Origin: Planctomycetota bacterium
Lineage (GTDB): Bacteria > Planctomycetota > UBA1135 > GCA-002686595
Assembly (NCBI GenBank): GCA_026692665.1
Contig: JAPLOF010000057.1
Span: 36,045 to 100,044 of the forward strand
DNA length: 64,000 bases
Direction: 5' to 3'
A program made the translations under genes and the position numbers. Numbering within the stretch: the stretch's first letter is position 1; every line of letters begins with the position of its first letter. A model generated the notes under the pieces. That model did no database searches and had not been told where the DNA came from. It was given only the letters and a program-made list of their open reading frames with translations. Shown here piece after piece: positions 20,281 to 30,027 of the stretch.

Positions 20281-21656
20281 CGCGCTTCCCCCCGCGCGAC
20301 CGGGATCGCGGGGTGATGGCCGTAGTAGCGCTCGACGAACCCGGTGTCGTGGTCGCCGGCGCGGAAATCGGGGTGCGAGAGCACGTTCCGCTGCAGCGGA
20401 ATGGTCGTCTTCGGCCCCTCGATCACGAACTCGTCGAGCGCGCGGAGCATCGTGCGGATGGCCAGGTCGCGTCGCGGCCGGTGGACGAGGAGCTTCCCGA
20501 TCATCGAATCGTAGTTCGGCGGGATCCGGTAGCCGCTGTAGCAGTGGCTGTCGAGGCGCACGCCGGGGCCGCCAGGGGGCACGAAGAGGTCGATCTTTCC
20601 AGGCGAGGGCTGGAAGTCCTTGTCCGGGTCCTCGGCGTTGATGCGGCACTCGATCGCGTGGCCGCGGAACTGGATGTCCTTCTGCTCGAACGCGAGCTTC
20701 TCGCCGGAGGCCACCAGGAGCTGCTGCTGGATCAGGTCGATCCCGGTGACGAGCTCCGTGACGGGGTGCTCGACCTGGATGCGGGCGTTGACCTCGATGA
20801 AGTAGTAGTTGCCGTCGCGTCCGAGCAGGAACTCGACCGTGCCGGCGTTCGTGTAGTTGGCCTGTCGGGCGACCTTGACCGCGGACTCGCAGATCCGGGC
20901 GCGCATCTCGGGCGTCAACGAGGGCGAAGGCGATTCCTCGATGAGCTTCTGGTGGCGCCGCTGGATGGAACAGTCGCGTTCGCCGAGGTGCACGATGTTG
21001 CCGTGCTTGTCGGCCAGGATCTGCACCTCGATGTGCCGCGGGTTCTCGACGAACTTCTCGAGGTAGACCGTGCCGTCGCCGAACGCCGCCTGCGCCTCGC
21101 TGCGCGCGGCATGGAAGCCCGTGACGAGACTCGGCTCGTTGCGCGCGATGCGCATGCCGCGACCGCCGCCGCCCGCGGCCGCCTTGATCATGATCGGATA
21201 GCCGAGCTTCTGAGCCACGAGCGTGGCCTTGGCCTCGTCCTCGACCGGGCCGTCCGATCCAGGCACGATCGGCACGCCCGCGGCGCGCGCCAACTCGCGC
21301 GCTGCGACCTTGTCGCCGAGCTTCGCGATGGTCTCCGGCTCGGGACCGATGAACGAGATCTTGCAGGAGCGGCACACCTCGGCGAAGTGCTCGTTCTCCG
21401 AGAGGAATCCGTACCCCGGGTGGATGGCGTCGGCGTCGGCGACCTCGGCCGCCGCGATGATCGCCGGGATGGACAGGTAGCTCTTGGCGCTCGGGCCCGG
21501 ACCGATGCAGATGGTCTCGTCGGCCTGGCGCAGGTAGACGGCGTCGGCGTCGGCGGTGGAGTACACCGCGACGGTCTCGACGCCCAGCTCGCGGCAGGCG
21601 CGGATGATGCGCTGCGCGATCTCGCCGCGGTTCGCGATCAGGACGCGGCGGAACAT
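20277..21656 (-). CDS. accC: Acetyl-CoA carboxylase, biotin carboxylase subunit
   Basis: [49 protein letters not shown]; 1-nt overlap with accB start. Confidence 0.97.
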   Translation of the reverse strand: MFRRVLIANRGEIAQRIIRACRELGVETVAVYSTADADAVYLRQADETICIGPGPSAKSYLSIPAIIAAAEVADADAIHPGYGFLSENEHFAEVCRSCKISFIGPEPETIAKLGDKVAARELARAAGVPIVPGSDGPVEDEAKATLVAQKLGYPIMIKAAAGGGGRGMRIARNEPSLVTGFHAARSEAQAAFGDGTVYLEKFVENPRHIEVQILADKHGNIVHLGERDCSIQRRHQKLIEESPSPSLTPEMRARICESAVKVARQANYTNAGTVEFLLGRDGNYYFIEVNARIQVEHPVTELVTGIDLIQQQLLVASGEKLAFEQKDIQFRGHAIECRINAEDPDKDFQPSPGKIDLFVPPGGPGVRLDSHCYSGYRIPPNYDSMIGKLLVHRPRRDLAIRTMLRALDEFVIEGPKTTIPLQRNVLSHPDFRAGDHDTGFVERYYGHHPAIPVARGEAR

Positions 21657-22147
21657 CAGGGCTTGATGAGGAAGAGGGGCTGACCGAACTCGACCGGCTC
21701 GCCGTTCTCGACGAGGACGGCGACGACCTCGCCCGAGGTCTCGGCCTTGATCTCGTTCATGACCTTCATCGCCTCGATGATGCAGACCGTCGTTTCCGGT
21801 CCGACGCGCGTGCCCACGCTGGCGAAGGGCTCGGCGTCCGGGCCGCCGGCGCGGTAGAAGGTCCCGACCATCGGACTCTGGAAGGGAGTGCCCTGCTGGG
21901 CAGGCTTCGCGGGTTCCGCTGCGACCGGGGCCGGGGCGGAACCCGGCGCGGGGGCGTAGCCGCCGTGGACCGGCGCGGGGCCGCCGCCGCCCTGGAGGAC
22001 GTGGACGACGGGCGCCGAGGAGGTGCCCGGCGCGCCTTCGCGCACGACACGCACCTTGAGCCCCGTGGCGGGGTCCTCGACGTCGAGTTCGGCGACGCCG
22101 GCGCGCTTCATCATCGCGATCAGGCGTTGGATCAGCTTCAGGTCCAT
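21656..22147 (-). CDS. accB: Acetyl-CoA carboxylase biotin carboxyl carrier protein
   Basis: Pro/Ala linker then [21 protein letters not shown] biotinylation motif. Confidence 0.96.
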   Translation of the reverse strand: MDLKLIQRLIAMMKRAGVAELDVEDPATGLKVRVVREGAPGTSSAPVVHVLQGGGGPAPVHGGYAPAPGSAPAPVAAEPAKPAQQGTPFQSPMVGTFYRAGGPDAEPFASVGTRVGPETTVCIIEAMKVMNEIKAETSGEVVAVLVENGEPVEFGQPLFLIKP

Positions 22148-22255
22148 GGCGGCAGGGGGGCGGCGGGAGTCGGGATCGCGGCGCGCGGGTCGGAGTGGAA
22201 CGGTCCTCCTGCGAGCCGGCCGGAGGATACCGATCGGCGGGAGGAGAATCGCGGG

Positions 22256-23290
22256 TCAGCGCGCCGCGAAGAGCGCCGCGGCCACCTGGACGGCATTCAG
22301 GGCGGCGCCCTTGCGCAGTTGGTCCCCCACCGCGAAGAAGGCCAGCGAGGTGGGGCCCCGCGCTCCGGCCCGGACGCGTCCGACGAAGACCTCGTCGCGT
22401 CCGGCCGACTCGCGCGGGCGCGGCCCGTGCGGGTCGGCGACCCAGGCGATGCCGGGAGCCGCGCGCAGCGCCGCGACGAGCGCCTCGGGGGCGAGCGGCG
22501 TCCGGGTGCGGAGGTGGACGGCGACGGAATGGCAGCGCTCGACGGGCACGCGCACCGTGGTCGATTCGACGAGCAGCCCGGAGAGCCCCAGGATCTTGCG
22601 CGTCTCGAAGGCGATCTTGCGCTCCTCGCCGCTCGTTCCGTCCTCGCCCACGGTCGAGATCGCGGGGATGACGTTCAGGGCGATCGGCGCCGGGAAGGGC
22701 GTCGGCCGGCCGTGGCCGCGCGGGAGTCCGAGGGACTCGCGCAGTTCGCCGTGAAGGGTCTCGAGCCCGGCGGCCCCGGCGCCGGACGCGGCCTGGTAGC
22801 TCGCGATCACGACCTCCTCGAGACCGGCCAGGCGTTCGACGACCGCGAGCGGCAGACACGCGATGGCCGTCGTGCAGTTCGGGTTGGCCACGAGGCGCGG
22901 ATCGCCAGCCAGCACTCGTCCGTTGATCTCGGGGACGACCAGCGGCACGGCCGGATCCTCGCGGAACGCGCTCGAGAGGTCGACCACCCGGGCACCGAGT
23001 TCGGCGAGGCGCGGCGCCAGCGCCTGCGAGACCTCCGTCGGCGTGCACAGGAAGACGACGTCGTAGGCCGCCAGCGAGCGCGGATCCGACGGCATCTGCG
23101 CGACCGGCAACCGTCGCCCGTGCACGTTCAACGCGCCGTCCGTCCGCGCATAGCACGCGATGCGCTCGGGCGGATGCCCGGCGTCGAGCAGGATCGCCGC
23201 CAGTTCCACGCCCGTGACGCCCGTCGCCCCCACGATCGCGGTGCTGCGTGCGTGATGCCGCGCGCCCCACGTCCAGTCCTCGACCTTCAT
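22256..23290 (-). CDS. asd: Aspartate-semialdehyde dehydrogenase
   Basis: [30 protein letters not shown] catalytic Cys, [21 protein letters not shown]. Confidence 0.9.
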   Translation of the reverse strand: MKVEDWTWGARHHARSTAIVGATGVTGVELAAILLDAGHPPERIACYARTDGALNVHGRRLPVAQMPSDPRSLAAYDVVFLCTPTEVSQALAPRLAELGARVVDLSSAFREDPAVPLVVPEINGRVLAGDPRLVANPNCTTAIACLPLAVVERLAGLEEVVIASYQAASGAGAAGLETLHGELRESLGLPRGHGRPTPFPAPIALNVIPAISTVGEDGTSGEERKIAFETRKILGLSGLLVESTTVRVPVERCHSVAVHLRTRTPLAPEALVAALRAAPGIAWVADPHGPRPRESAGRDEVFVGRVRAGARGPTSLAFFAVGDQLRKGAALNAVQVAAALFAAR

Positions 23291-23865
23291 CGCTGGCTGT
23301 CCTCCGCGCGCCACGTCCCGGAGCGCCCACCGGTCTTCTCGAGCAGCTCGATGCGCTCGATCCGGATGCCGTGATCGACCGCCTTGGACATGTCGTACAC
23401 GGTGAGCGCCGCGACGCTGGCGCCCACGAGCGCCTCCATCTCGACGCCGGTGCGGCCCGTGCAGCTCGCGCGCACGCGGATCTCGAGCTCGTCCGCGCCG
23501 CGCGTCGCGAACGCGACGGTCACGGCGTCGAGCGGAATGGAATGGCACAGCGGCACGAGTTGGTCGGTGCGTTTCGCGGCGAGCACCGCCGCGGTGCGCG
23601 CGACCTCGAGAACGGGTCCCTTGGGCCCCAGCCCCGCCAGGACGACGCGCCGCGCGCCGCGCGGGAAGACGACGATCGCCCGCGCCTCCGCCTCGCGCCG
23701 GGTCGCGGCCTTGGCGCCGACGTCGACCATGCGCGACTCGGGGCCGTGCGGTCCCGGGGCGACGTGGGACGGACGGCGCGAGGTTGCTCCGGATGCGCGG
23801 GCCCGGCCCGCGCCGCTCCCCACCGAGACCCTCCGCACCGGTTCCCGCTTGCGCCGCGTCGCCAT
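23287..23865 (-). CDS. moaC: Cyclic pyranopterin monophosphate synthase
   Basis: [52 protein letters not shown]-terminal start uncertain. Confidence 0.92.
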   Translation of the reverse strand: MATRRKREPVRRVSVGSGAGRARASGATSRRPSHVAPGPHGPESRMVDVGAKAATRREAEARAIVVFPRGARRVVLAGLGPKGPVLEVARTAAVLAAKRTDQLVPLCHSIPLDAVTVAFATRGADELEIRVRASCTGRTGVEMEALVGASVAALTVYDMSKAVDHGIRIERIELLEKTGGRSGTWRAEDSQR

Positions 23866-24095
23866 CCGGGCAGGGTAGCGGTTCGAAAGACCCGAGGTGA
23901 AGCGCGGATCCGCGCACATGCGCCCTTGGAAGGCCCGGCAGGGCGCACGACGATCTCGGGGAGCGGGTTTCGCGCGGCGGGTTTCTTTTGCGTTCATGCC
24001 CCCGCAGCCCGCGCTCCGAATCGTAGAGTGCCCGTCCGTGCCGACCGGGAGGTGGAAACGCCTTCCCAGACAAGACCCGCCGCGAAGCGCCCAAC

Positions 24096-26585
24096 ATGCT
24101 GATCCCGATCGCCCTGGCGTTGCCCCTCGTGTTCGCCCCCGCGTCCCCCCAGACCGACCTCGACGGCCTGGTGCGCGATCAGGCGGCGGCCGCCGCCGCG
24201 GCCGAGTCGATCGACGAGGTCTGGGGAGCGCTCGACGCGCTCTCCGCGGCCGCCGGCGACGACCGGCGCGCCCTGGATCAGGCGATCGACCGGCAACTCG
24301 CGGCCAGCGTCGGGCTTTCCCCGCGCGGGCAGCTCCTCCTGGTGGCGGCGCGCCTGCGCGGCGACGAGCCGGACGTCGGCGCGCTCGAGAAGCGCCTCCA
24401 GGCCCTGCTCGACGATCCGTCGGCCGAGATCGTGCGGTCCGCCGCCGGCCTCCTCGCCGATCCGGCGTTCCGCGCGCTGAAGGACACCGAGCTCGAGGCG
24501 GCTTGCGCCGCCCTGGCGAAGGTCGCGAAGAACGGCGACCGCGAACCCGAGGTGCGCATCGAGAGCGCGGTCGCGCTGCACACCTTGGGCCGGGCGGCGT
24601 CGCAGCGCGAGGCGCGCACCGAGCTCGTCGCGTTCCTCTCGTCGTCGGACGCGCGGCTGCGCGGGCTGGGCGCGATCGCCCTGGCGCGCGTCGGCGACAT
24701 CGAGACCGGCCGAGCGGAACTCGAACGCCTCTCCTCGACGCCGGGGACCGAAGGCCGCCTCGCGCAGTCGTACCTGAAGCAGGAGGAGCTGCGCCGCTTC
24801 TACGACCGCCGCCAGAAGAACCTGCTCGACTACGCCAAGGAGAAGTCCGAGGGCGCCGAGCTCAAGGGCAGCCACGAGTCGCGCCTGCTCGAGCAGACGA
24901 TGCGCCTGATCGAGACCTCGTCCCTCGAGGGCGAGAAGCAGACGCGCGAGAAGCTCGTCGACGCCGCGCTCGACGGCATGCTGCGCAGCCTCGACGAGCA
25001 CTCGAGCTTCCTGACGTCGAAGTCGTTCCAGGACAACTTCGCCGAGGACCTGCTCGACCCCGAGTACGGCGGCATCGGCGCCTACGTCGGCGAGGACCCG
25101 GAAGACGGGCTCTTCACCATCCGCCAGCCGATCTACTCGGGCCCGGCCTACAAGAAGGGTCTGCACTCCGAGGACAAGGTCGTCCGCATCGACGACTGGC
25201 CGACCTACACGGCGCAAGGCTCGAAGCCGCTCGACGACATCATCAAGCGCCTGAAGGGCAAGCCCGGCACCACCGTGAAGCTCTACATCTGGCGCCGCGG
25301 CATGGACTCGGGGCTGATCGACCGTCCGACCGAGGACATGGCGGTCGAGATCACGCGCGAGAAGGTCACCATCCCGCCGATGAAGACCGACCTCCTGCCG
25401 GGCGACGTCGGGCTCGTGCAACTCGACACGTTCAGCCAGGTCGCGGCCGAGGAGGTCGGCAAGGCGATCCAGGACATGAAGGCGCGCGGGATGAAGGCCT
25501 TCATCCTCGACCTGCGCCAGAACACGGGCGGCCTCCTCACGCAGGCGCGCGACGTCTCGAACCTCTTCCTGCCCAAGAAGAAGCTCGTCGTCTCGACCGA
25601 GAGCCGCGCCGGCGAGCCGCGCAAGCTCTTCACCACGAACGACCCGCTGATCCCCGAGGACATGCCCGTCGTCGTGCTGATCAGCCGATTCAGCGCCTCG
25701 GCCTCCGAGATCGTGGCCGGCGCCCTGCAGGACCACCAGCGCGCCGTGATCGTCGGCCAGCGCTCGTACGGCAAGGGCTCGGTGCAGGAACTGCTGCCGA
25801 TCCCGGGCGAACGCGACGACGAATTCGAGGACGACAACAACAACGGTCGCCACGACTCGTGGGAGAAGCTCACGAAGGACTACAACGGCAACGGCGAGTT
25901 CGACTTCGCGCCCCGCGCGCGCCTGACGGTCGCGCGCTACCGCCTGCCCTCGGGCCGCTCGATCCACCGCGAACGCGGCGAGGACGGGCGCATCCTGTCG
26001 GAAGGCGGCGTCGAGCCGCAGGTGAAGGCCGATCCGCAGCGCCTCGAGCCGGCCGTGATCACGGAGATGCGGCGCGTGCTGGGCACGAAGAAGATCCGCG
26101 ACTGGCTCGACAAGGCCTGGGCCAAGGACAGCGCGGAGCTGACGCGCCTCGCGGTGTGCGACTTCGACGATCCCGCGCGCTATCCGGGCTTCGACGCGCT
26201 CTACAGCTCGCTCGAGACGACGCTCACGCCGCAGGACGTGCGCGAGCTCGTGCGCCGCGAGGTGCGCGGCCGCGCGCAGGACGTGCGCAGCGCGGCCTTC
26301 CCGGACGGCGACTTCCAGGACGACCCGATGCTCCAGGCGGCGATCGAGACCGCGCTGGAGAAGATGAAGTTGACGCCGAAGGACGTGCCGGAGTACGCGG
26401 CGACGTTCAAGGAGCGCGCGAAGCCCGAGGAGCGTCCGCTGCTGGCGGCGAACCTGACCGACACGCAGCGCACGGATCTGCGGCATGCGCTGACGCTGCT
26501 GGGTGAGGCGCAGAGCGGGTCGAACCTGTCGGCGGACCGGCTGGCGGAGATCGAGCGGGCGCTCAAGGCTGTGCTGGACAAGTGA
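24096..26585 (+). CDS. S41-family (C-terminal processing-like) peptidase with N-terminal HEAT-like region and PDZ
   Basis: LDEHSSFLTSKSFQDNF, PDZ segment, FILDLRQNTGGLL, FSASASEIVAGALQDHQRAVIVGQRSYGKGSVQE Ser/Lys catalytic motifs. Confidence 0.92.
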   Translation: MLIPIALALPLVFAPASPQTDLDGLVRDQAAAAAAAESIDEVWGALDALSAAAGDDRRALDQAIDRQLAASVGLSPRGQLLLVAARLRGDEPDVGALEKRLQALLDDPSAEIVRSAAGLLADPAFRALKDTELEAACAALAKVAKNGDREPEVRIESAVALHTLGRAASQREARTELVAFLSSSDARLRGLGAIALARVGDIETGRAELERLSSTPGTEGRLAQSYLKQEELRRFYDRRQKNLLDYAKEKSEGAELKGSHESRLLEQTMRLIETSSLEGEKQTREKLVDAALDGMLRSLDEHSSFLTSKSFQDNFAEDLLDPEYGGIGAYVGEDPEDGLFTIRQPIYSGPAYKKGLHSEDKVVRIDDWPTYTAQGSKPLDDIIKRLKGKPGTTVKLYIWRRGMDSGLIDRPTEDMAVEITREKVTIPPMKTDLLPGDVGLVQLDTFSQVAAEEVGKAIQDMKARGMKAFILDLRQNTGGLLTQARDVSNLFLPKKKLVVSTESRAGEPRKLFTTNDPLIPEDMPVVVLISRFSASASEIVAGALQDHQRAVIVGQRSYGKGSVQELLPIPGERDDEFEDDNNNGRHDSWEKLTKDYNGNGEFDFAPRARLTVARYRLPSGRSIHRERGEDGRILSEGGVEPQVKADPQRLEPAVITEMRRVLGTKKIRDWLDKAWAKDSAELTRLAVCDFDDPARYPGFDALYSSLETTLTPQDVRELVRREVRGRAQDVRSAAFPDGDFQDDPMLQAAIETALEKMKLTPKDVPEYAATFKERAKPEERPLLAANLTDTQRTDLRHALTLLGEAQSGSNLSADRLAEIERALKAVLDK

Positions 26586-26728
26586 GCACGTGAGCACGTG
26601 AGCAGCGCTTGCGCTGCGAACCACGGGTAACGAGAGGACAGCCCGAGATCCCAGCTGGGAACCGCGGGCTGTCCTCTCGTTGCTACTGGTTCGCAGCGCA
26701 AGCGCTGCTCACGTGCTCACGTACTCAC
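26582..26728. repeat. 147-bp imperfect inverted repeat between convergent genes
   Basis: Left arm gtgagcacgtgagcacgtgagcagcgcttgcgctgcgaacca...acgagaggacagcccg...cccag matches the reverse complement of the right arm with few differences; symmetric centre ccag|ctgg at 26651-26658. Confidence 0.95.
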
Positions 26729-27924
26729 ACCTTCGGCCTGTCCGGCCTTCCATCCTGGTCGGCGAGCTGCGCCAGCACCGGCAGGACGAACTCGCGCGCC
26801 AAGATGACGATCGTCGCCGTCAACGGCAGCGCGATGAGCAGCCCGAACATCCCCATCGAGGCCGCGCCGGCCATCAACGAGAACAGCACCACGATGGGGT
26901 GCAGCCCCAGGCTGTTCCCGAGGATCTTCGGCAGCAGCACGTAGTTCTCGAGCGCCTCGCCCGCCATGAACACGATCCCGACGCGCACGAGGCTCGACAC
27001 GACGCTGTGCTCGATCATCGACACCGCCAGGGCCAGCGCGAACCCGACGACCGACCCGACGAACGGGATCAGCGTCAGGAATCCCGTGCCCATCCCGATC
27101 AACAGGGCGTAGTCGACCTGCGCCGCGAAGAGCCCGACGGTGAGGAAGATCCCCTTCACGAAGCACACGAGCAGCCGGCCGCGGAAGAAGTTCGCCAGCA
27201 CCTCGCCGATCTGTCCGCCGATCCGCGTCAGCCGCTCGCGGTCGCGGTTCGGCATGTAGCGCTGCACGAAGCGGTGGATGCGCTCGAGCTCGAACAGCAG
27301 GAAGTACGTGTAGATCGGCAGCAGGACGACCAGTCCCAGGAACGCGAACACCGAACCGAAGACGTTCTTCACCACGAGCAGCGATCCGCCGACCGCGCGC
27401 CAGCCGAGGCTCGTCGCCTGCGACTGCTGTTCTTCCGTGAGCCACGAGGCCCACCACTCGCGCACCAGGCCCATCACGCGATCGACGGTCAGGTCGTTGG
27501 CCGCGCCCGGTTCGAGCGGCTGCGCGCCGGGCTGTCCGTTCTGCGCGCCGGGCAGGAACTGCAGCAGCCAGTCGATCTCCTGCCGGTGATCGTGCAGCGC
27601 CTGCTCGAGGCGCACGCGCACCTTCGCGCCGAGCCCGTCGTCGCTGACGAGTTCGAGCGCGAGGCCGTGCCCCTGCCACCACACGACGAGCGCGAGCAGC
27701 GTGAACGCGACGGCCGCGCCGAAGAAGATGACGTTCACCGCGCGCGACCGCTTCCATCCGCGCTTCTCGAGCGACAGGACGAGCGGGTGCAGCACGAAGG
27801 CCAGCAGGTATCCGAGGATCAGCGGGTTCAGGACCGCGCGCACGGACCACAGGAACCAACCCACCAGGACGACGAGCACCGCCAGCGCGGCATTGCGCGC
27901 TGCGGGCGACAAGCGGTCGATCAT
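26725..27924 (-). CDS. AI-2E family (PerM-like) transporter
   Basis: Multi-TM; LNPLILGYLLAFVLHPLV, LIPFVGSVVGFALAL, ENYVLLPKILGNSLGLHPIVV family motifs. Confidence 0.9.
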   Translation of the reverse strand: MIDRLSPAARNAALAVLVVLVGWFLWSVRAVLNPLILGYLLAFVLHPLVLSLEKRGWKRSRAVNVIFFGAAVAFTLLALVVWWQGHGLALELVSDDGLGAKVRVRLEQALHDHRQEIDWLLQFLPGAQNGQPGAQPLEPGAANDLTVDRVMGLVREWWASWLTEEQQSQATSLGWRAVGGSLLVVKNVFGSVFAFLGLVVLLPIYTYFLLFELERIHRFVQRYMPNRDRERLTRIGGQIGEVLANFFRGRLLVCFVKGIFLTVGLFAAQVDYALLIGMGTGFLTLIPFVGSVVGFALALAVSMIEHSVVSSLVRVGIVFMAGEALENYVLLPKILGNSLGLHPIVVLFSLMAGAASMGMFGLLIALPLTATIVILAREFVLPVLAQLADQDGRPDRPKV

Positions 27925-28337
27925 CGCTCGCCCTCGGCGCCCGCGGGCCCGAACAGGTCGGGCGCGAGGACCGGCCGGTAGCCGCCCTGGAACGCCGCGT
28001 CGAAGTCGAAGCCGTCGCGGAAGTCCTCCAGCGAATCGGTCTCCTGTCGGTTCAACAGTCCTTCCTCGACGAGCAGGAACACGATGCGGCCCCAGTCGAG
28101 CGTCTCGCGGACGCCCCAGGCTCGCCACACGTGCCCGGCCAGCGGGCCGAAGACCTCGAGCGCGTGCGCGCGCATCCCGGCCAGGAGCTCTTGTCCGGTC
28201 ACGTGCCGCTCGGGTCCCTCGGCCGCCTCCCGGCCCGCCAGCTTCACGGCCTCGTCGAGGGACTCGTAGAGGAACTGGAACGCCTCGGGGGCGTAGCGCC
28301 CGTCCTTGAGGGCCAGCTTGCGGAGGGGATCGCTCAC
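27921..28337 (-). CDS. Conserved hypothetical protein (Minf_1886-like)
   Basis: GTG start; SDPLRKLALKDGRYAPEAFQFLYESLDEAVKL...HVTGQELLAGMRAHALEVFGPLA resembles this small conserved family. Confidence 0.75.
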   Translation of the reverse strand: MSDPLRKLALKDGRYAPEAFQFLYESLDEAVKLAGREAAEGPERHVTGQELLAGMRAHALEVFGPLAGHVWRAWGVRETLDWGRIVFLLVEEGLLNRQETDSLEDFRDGFDFDAAFQGGYRPVLAPDLFGPAGAEGER

Positions 28338-29413
28338 GATGTGCGCACGGTGCGCCGCGCGGTCGAGGCCGCAGGAGGCGGGGCGAGCGCGAGGAGCACC
28401 CGCTCGACCGCCAACGCGGGATCGAGGTTCGCGTCGACATCCTGCCGCGCCTCGAGCGCCCGTTCCAGGCCCGCTTCGAGGCGTGCCTCCGGAACCGCCG
28501 CGGAGAGGGCCGCCAGCGCGGGGTGCGCCACACGCTCCGCGGACGCCCCGGCGCGCGCGCGCAAGATGTCCCCCACGGCCTCGATCGCGAGGTCGAGCAC
28601 GGCGCGCGCACGCGCGCGCGCCTTGGCCGAGGGCGTGCGGCCGGGGAACTCGCCCTCGATCTCCGCCAGAGCCGCGGCGGCTTCGAGCGGGTCGAGATCT
28701 CCCGCGAGGACGCGCCCGACCGCGTTCCAGATCACCCCCGCCGACTGGCTCGCGAGCGCCAGGGCGCGTCCCGGAGCGCCACGGCTCCAGCGCGCGAGCT
28801 CCTCGAGATCGCCCGGATCGACGCCTTCCCGCCTCAGGATCGACACGACGGACGCACGGTCCAGCGGCGCGAAGCGGGCCGGCACGAGGCGACTGCGCAC
28901 GGTCGAGAGGAGGCGTTCGGGGCGCGAGCTCTCGAGCACGAGGAGCACGTCCGAGCCGGGTTCCTCGAGCGTCTTGAGCAGCGCGTTCTGCGCCTCGGTC
29001 CCCATGCGGTCCGCCTCGCGCACCAGCACCGCGCGCCACCCGCCCTCGAGCGGACGCAGCGCGAGGAACTCCTCGAGCGCGACGCCGCCGGGCGGACGCT
29101 TCTCCTTGTCGGGCTCGTCGCGCGGCGTGATCCACGACATGTAGATCTCCTCGACTTCCTGCGTCACCGGATCGAGGACCAGCACGTCGGGGTGCGTGCC
29201 GGCGAGCGCGCGCTTGCACGCGCCGCAGACGAGACAGGGCACGCCCGGTCCGCTCGCGCACACGAGCCCGAGGACGAGCCGCTCGGCCGCCAGGAACTTG
29301 CCCACGCCCGGCGGCCCGAAGAAACCGAAGGCGTGCGCCAGACGCTGCGCGCGCGCGGCGTTCCACATCCCGGCGAGCAGCGCGCCGTGGCCGACCGGTT
29401 CAGCGGAGCGCAC
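28334..29413 (-). CDS. holB: DNA polymerase III delta-prime subunit
   Basis: RLAHAFGFFGPPGVGKFLAA, CLVCGACKRALAGTHPD, ADRMGTEAQNALLKTLEEP; start approximate (GTG overlapping tmk stop). Confidence 0.9.
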   Translation of the reverse strand: MRSAEPVGHGALLAGMWNAARAQRLAHAFGFFGPPGVGKFLAAERLVLGLVCASGPGVPCLVCGACKRALAGTHPDVLVLDPVTQEVEEIYMSWITPRDEPDKEKRPPGGVALEEFLALRPLEGGWRAVLVREADRMGTEAQNALLKTLEEPGSDVLLVLESSRPERLLSTVRSRLVPARFAPLDRASVVSILRREGVDPGDLEELARWSRGAPGRALALASQSAGVIWNAVGRVLAGDLDPLEAAAALAEIEGEFPGRTPSAKARARARAVLDLAIEAVGDILRARAGASAERVAHPALAALSAAVPEARLEAGLERALEARQDVDANLDPALAVERVLLALAPPPAASTARRTVRTS

Positions 29414-30023
29414 GCGCCACCTCCCACCACACGTCCTCGGCGACCACGTCCGTGTCGCGCGCGGCGTCGATGCGCGCGACGCCGGGGACGAGGTCCGCAT
29501 AGCGCGCGTAGCCACGCGCCACCTCGCGCTGGAAAGCGAGTCCGCGGTCCTCGATGCGGTCGGTCGCGCCGCCGCGCCGCGCCGCCGCGGCCTCGGCGGA
29601 AAGCTCGAGCAGCACGACATGGGTCGGACGCGGATCGCCGGCCCAGCGCTGGAGCAGGGCCAGCACGTCCGCCTCGGGCAGCCCTCCCGCGACGGCCTGG
29701 TACGCGAACGTGGACGGGTGGAAGCGCTCGCACACGACGTGCTCGCCACGCCCGAGCGCCGGTTGCACGAGCTCGGCGAGCATCTGCGCGCGCGCCGCCG
29801 CGAAGAGCAGCGTCTCGACGCTGGCCGTCGGCGCGTACTCGCGACCGAGCAGGACTCCGCGCAGCGCTTCGCCGAGCCGCGTGCTCCCGGGCTCGCGCAG
29901 GTGGTGCACCCGGCGCCCGGTCTCGTGTCCCAACCGGGCCGCGAGGCGCGCGGCCTGCGTGCTCTTGCCGCAGCCGTCGATCCCGTCGAGGACGACGAAG
30001 AGCGGACGCGAAGACGTCGACAT
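29400..30023 (-). CDS. tmk: Thymidylate kinase
   Basis: LFVVLDGIDGCGKSTQAARLAARLG P-loop; REPGSTRLGEALR. Confidence 0.93.
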   Translation of the reverse strand: MSTSSRPLFVVLDGIDGCGKSTQAARLAARLGHETGRRVHHLREPGSTRLGEALRGVLLGREYAPTASVETLLFAAARAQMLAELVQPALGRGEHVVCERFHPSTFAYQAVAGGLPEADVLALLQRWAGDPRPTHVVLLELSAEAAAARRGGATDRIEDRGLAFQREVARGYARYADLVPGVARIDAARDTDVVAEDVWWEVARALR

Positions 30024-30027
30024 CGCC

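Noticed and set aside
26609-26944. Mirrored small ORFs beginning MRCEP.VTRGQP in the inverted repeat
   Set aside because: Peptide similarity on opposite strands is a direct result of the palindrome, not evidence for real proteins
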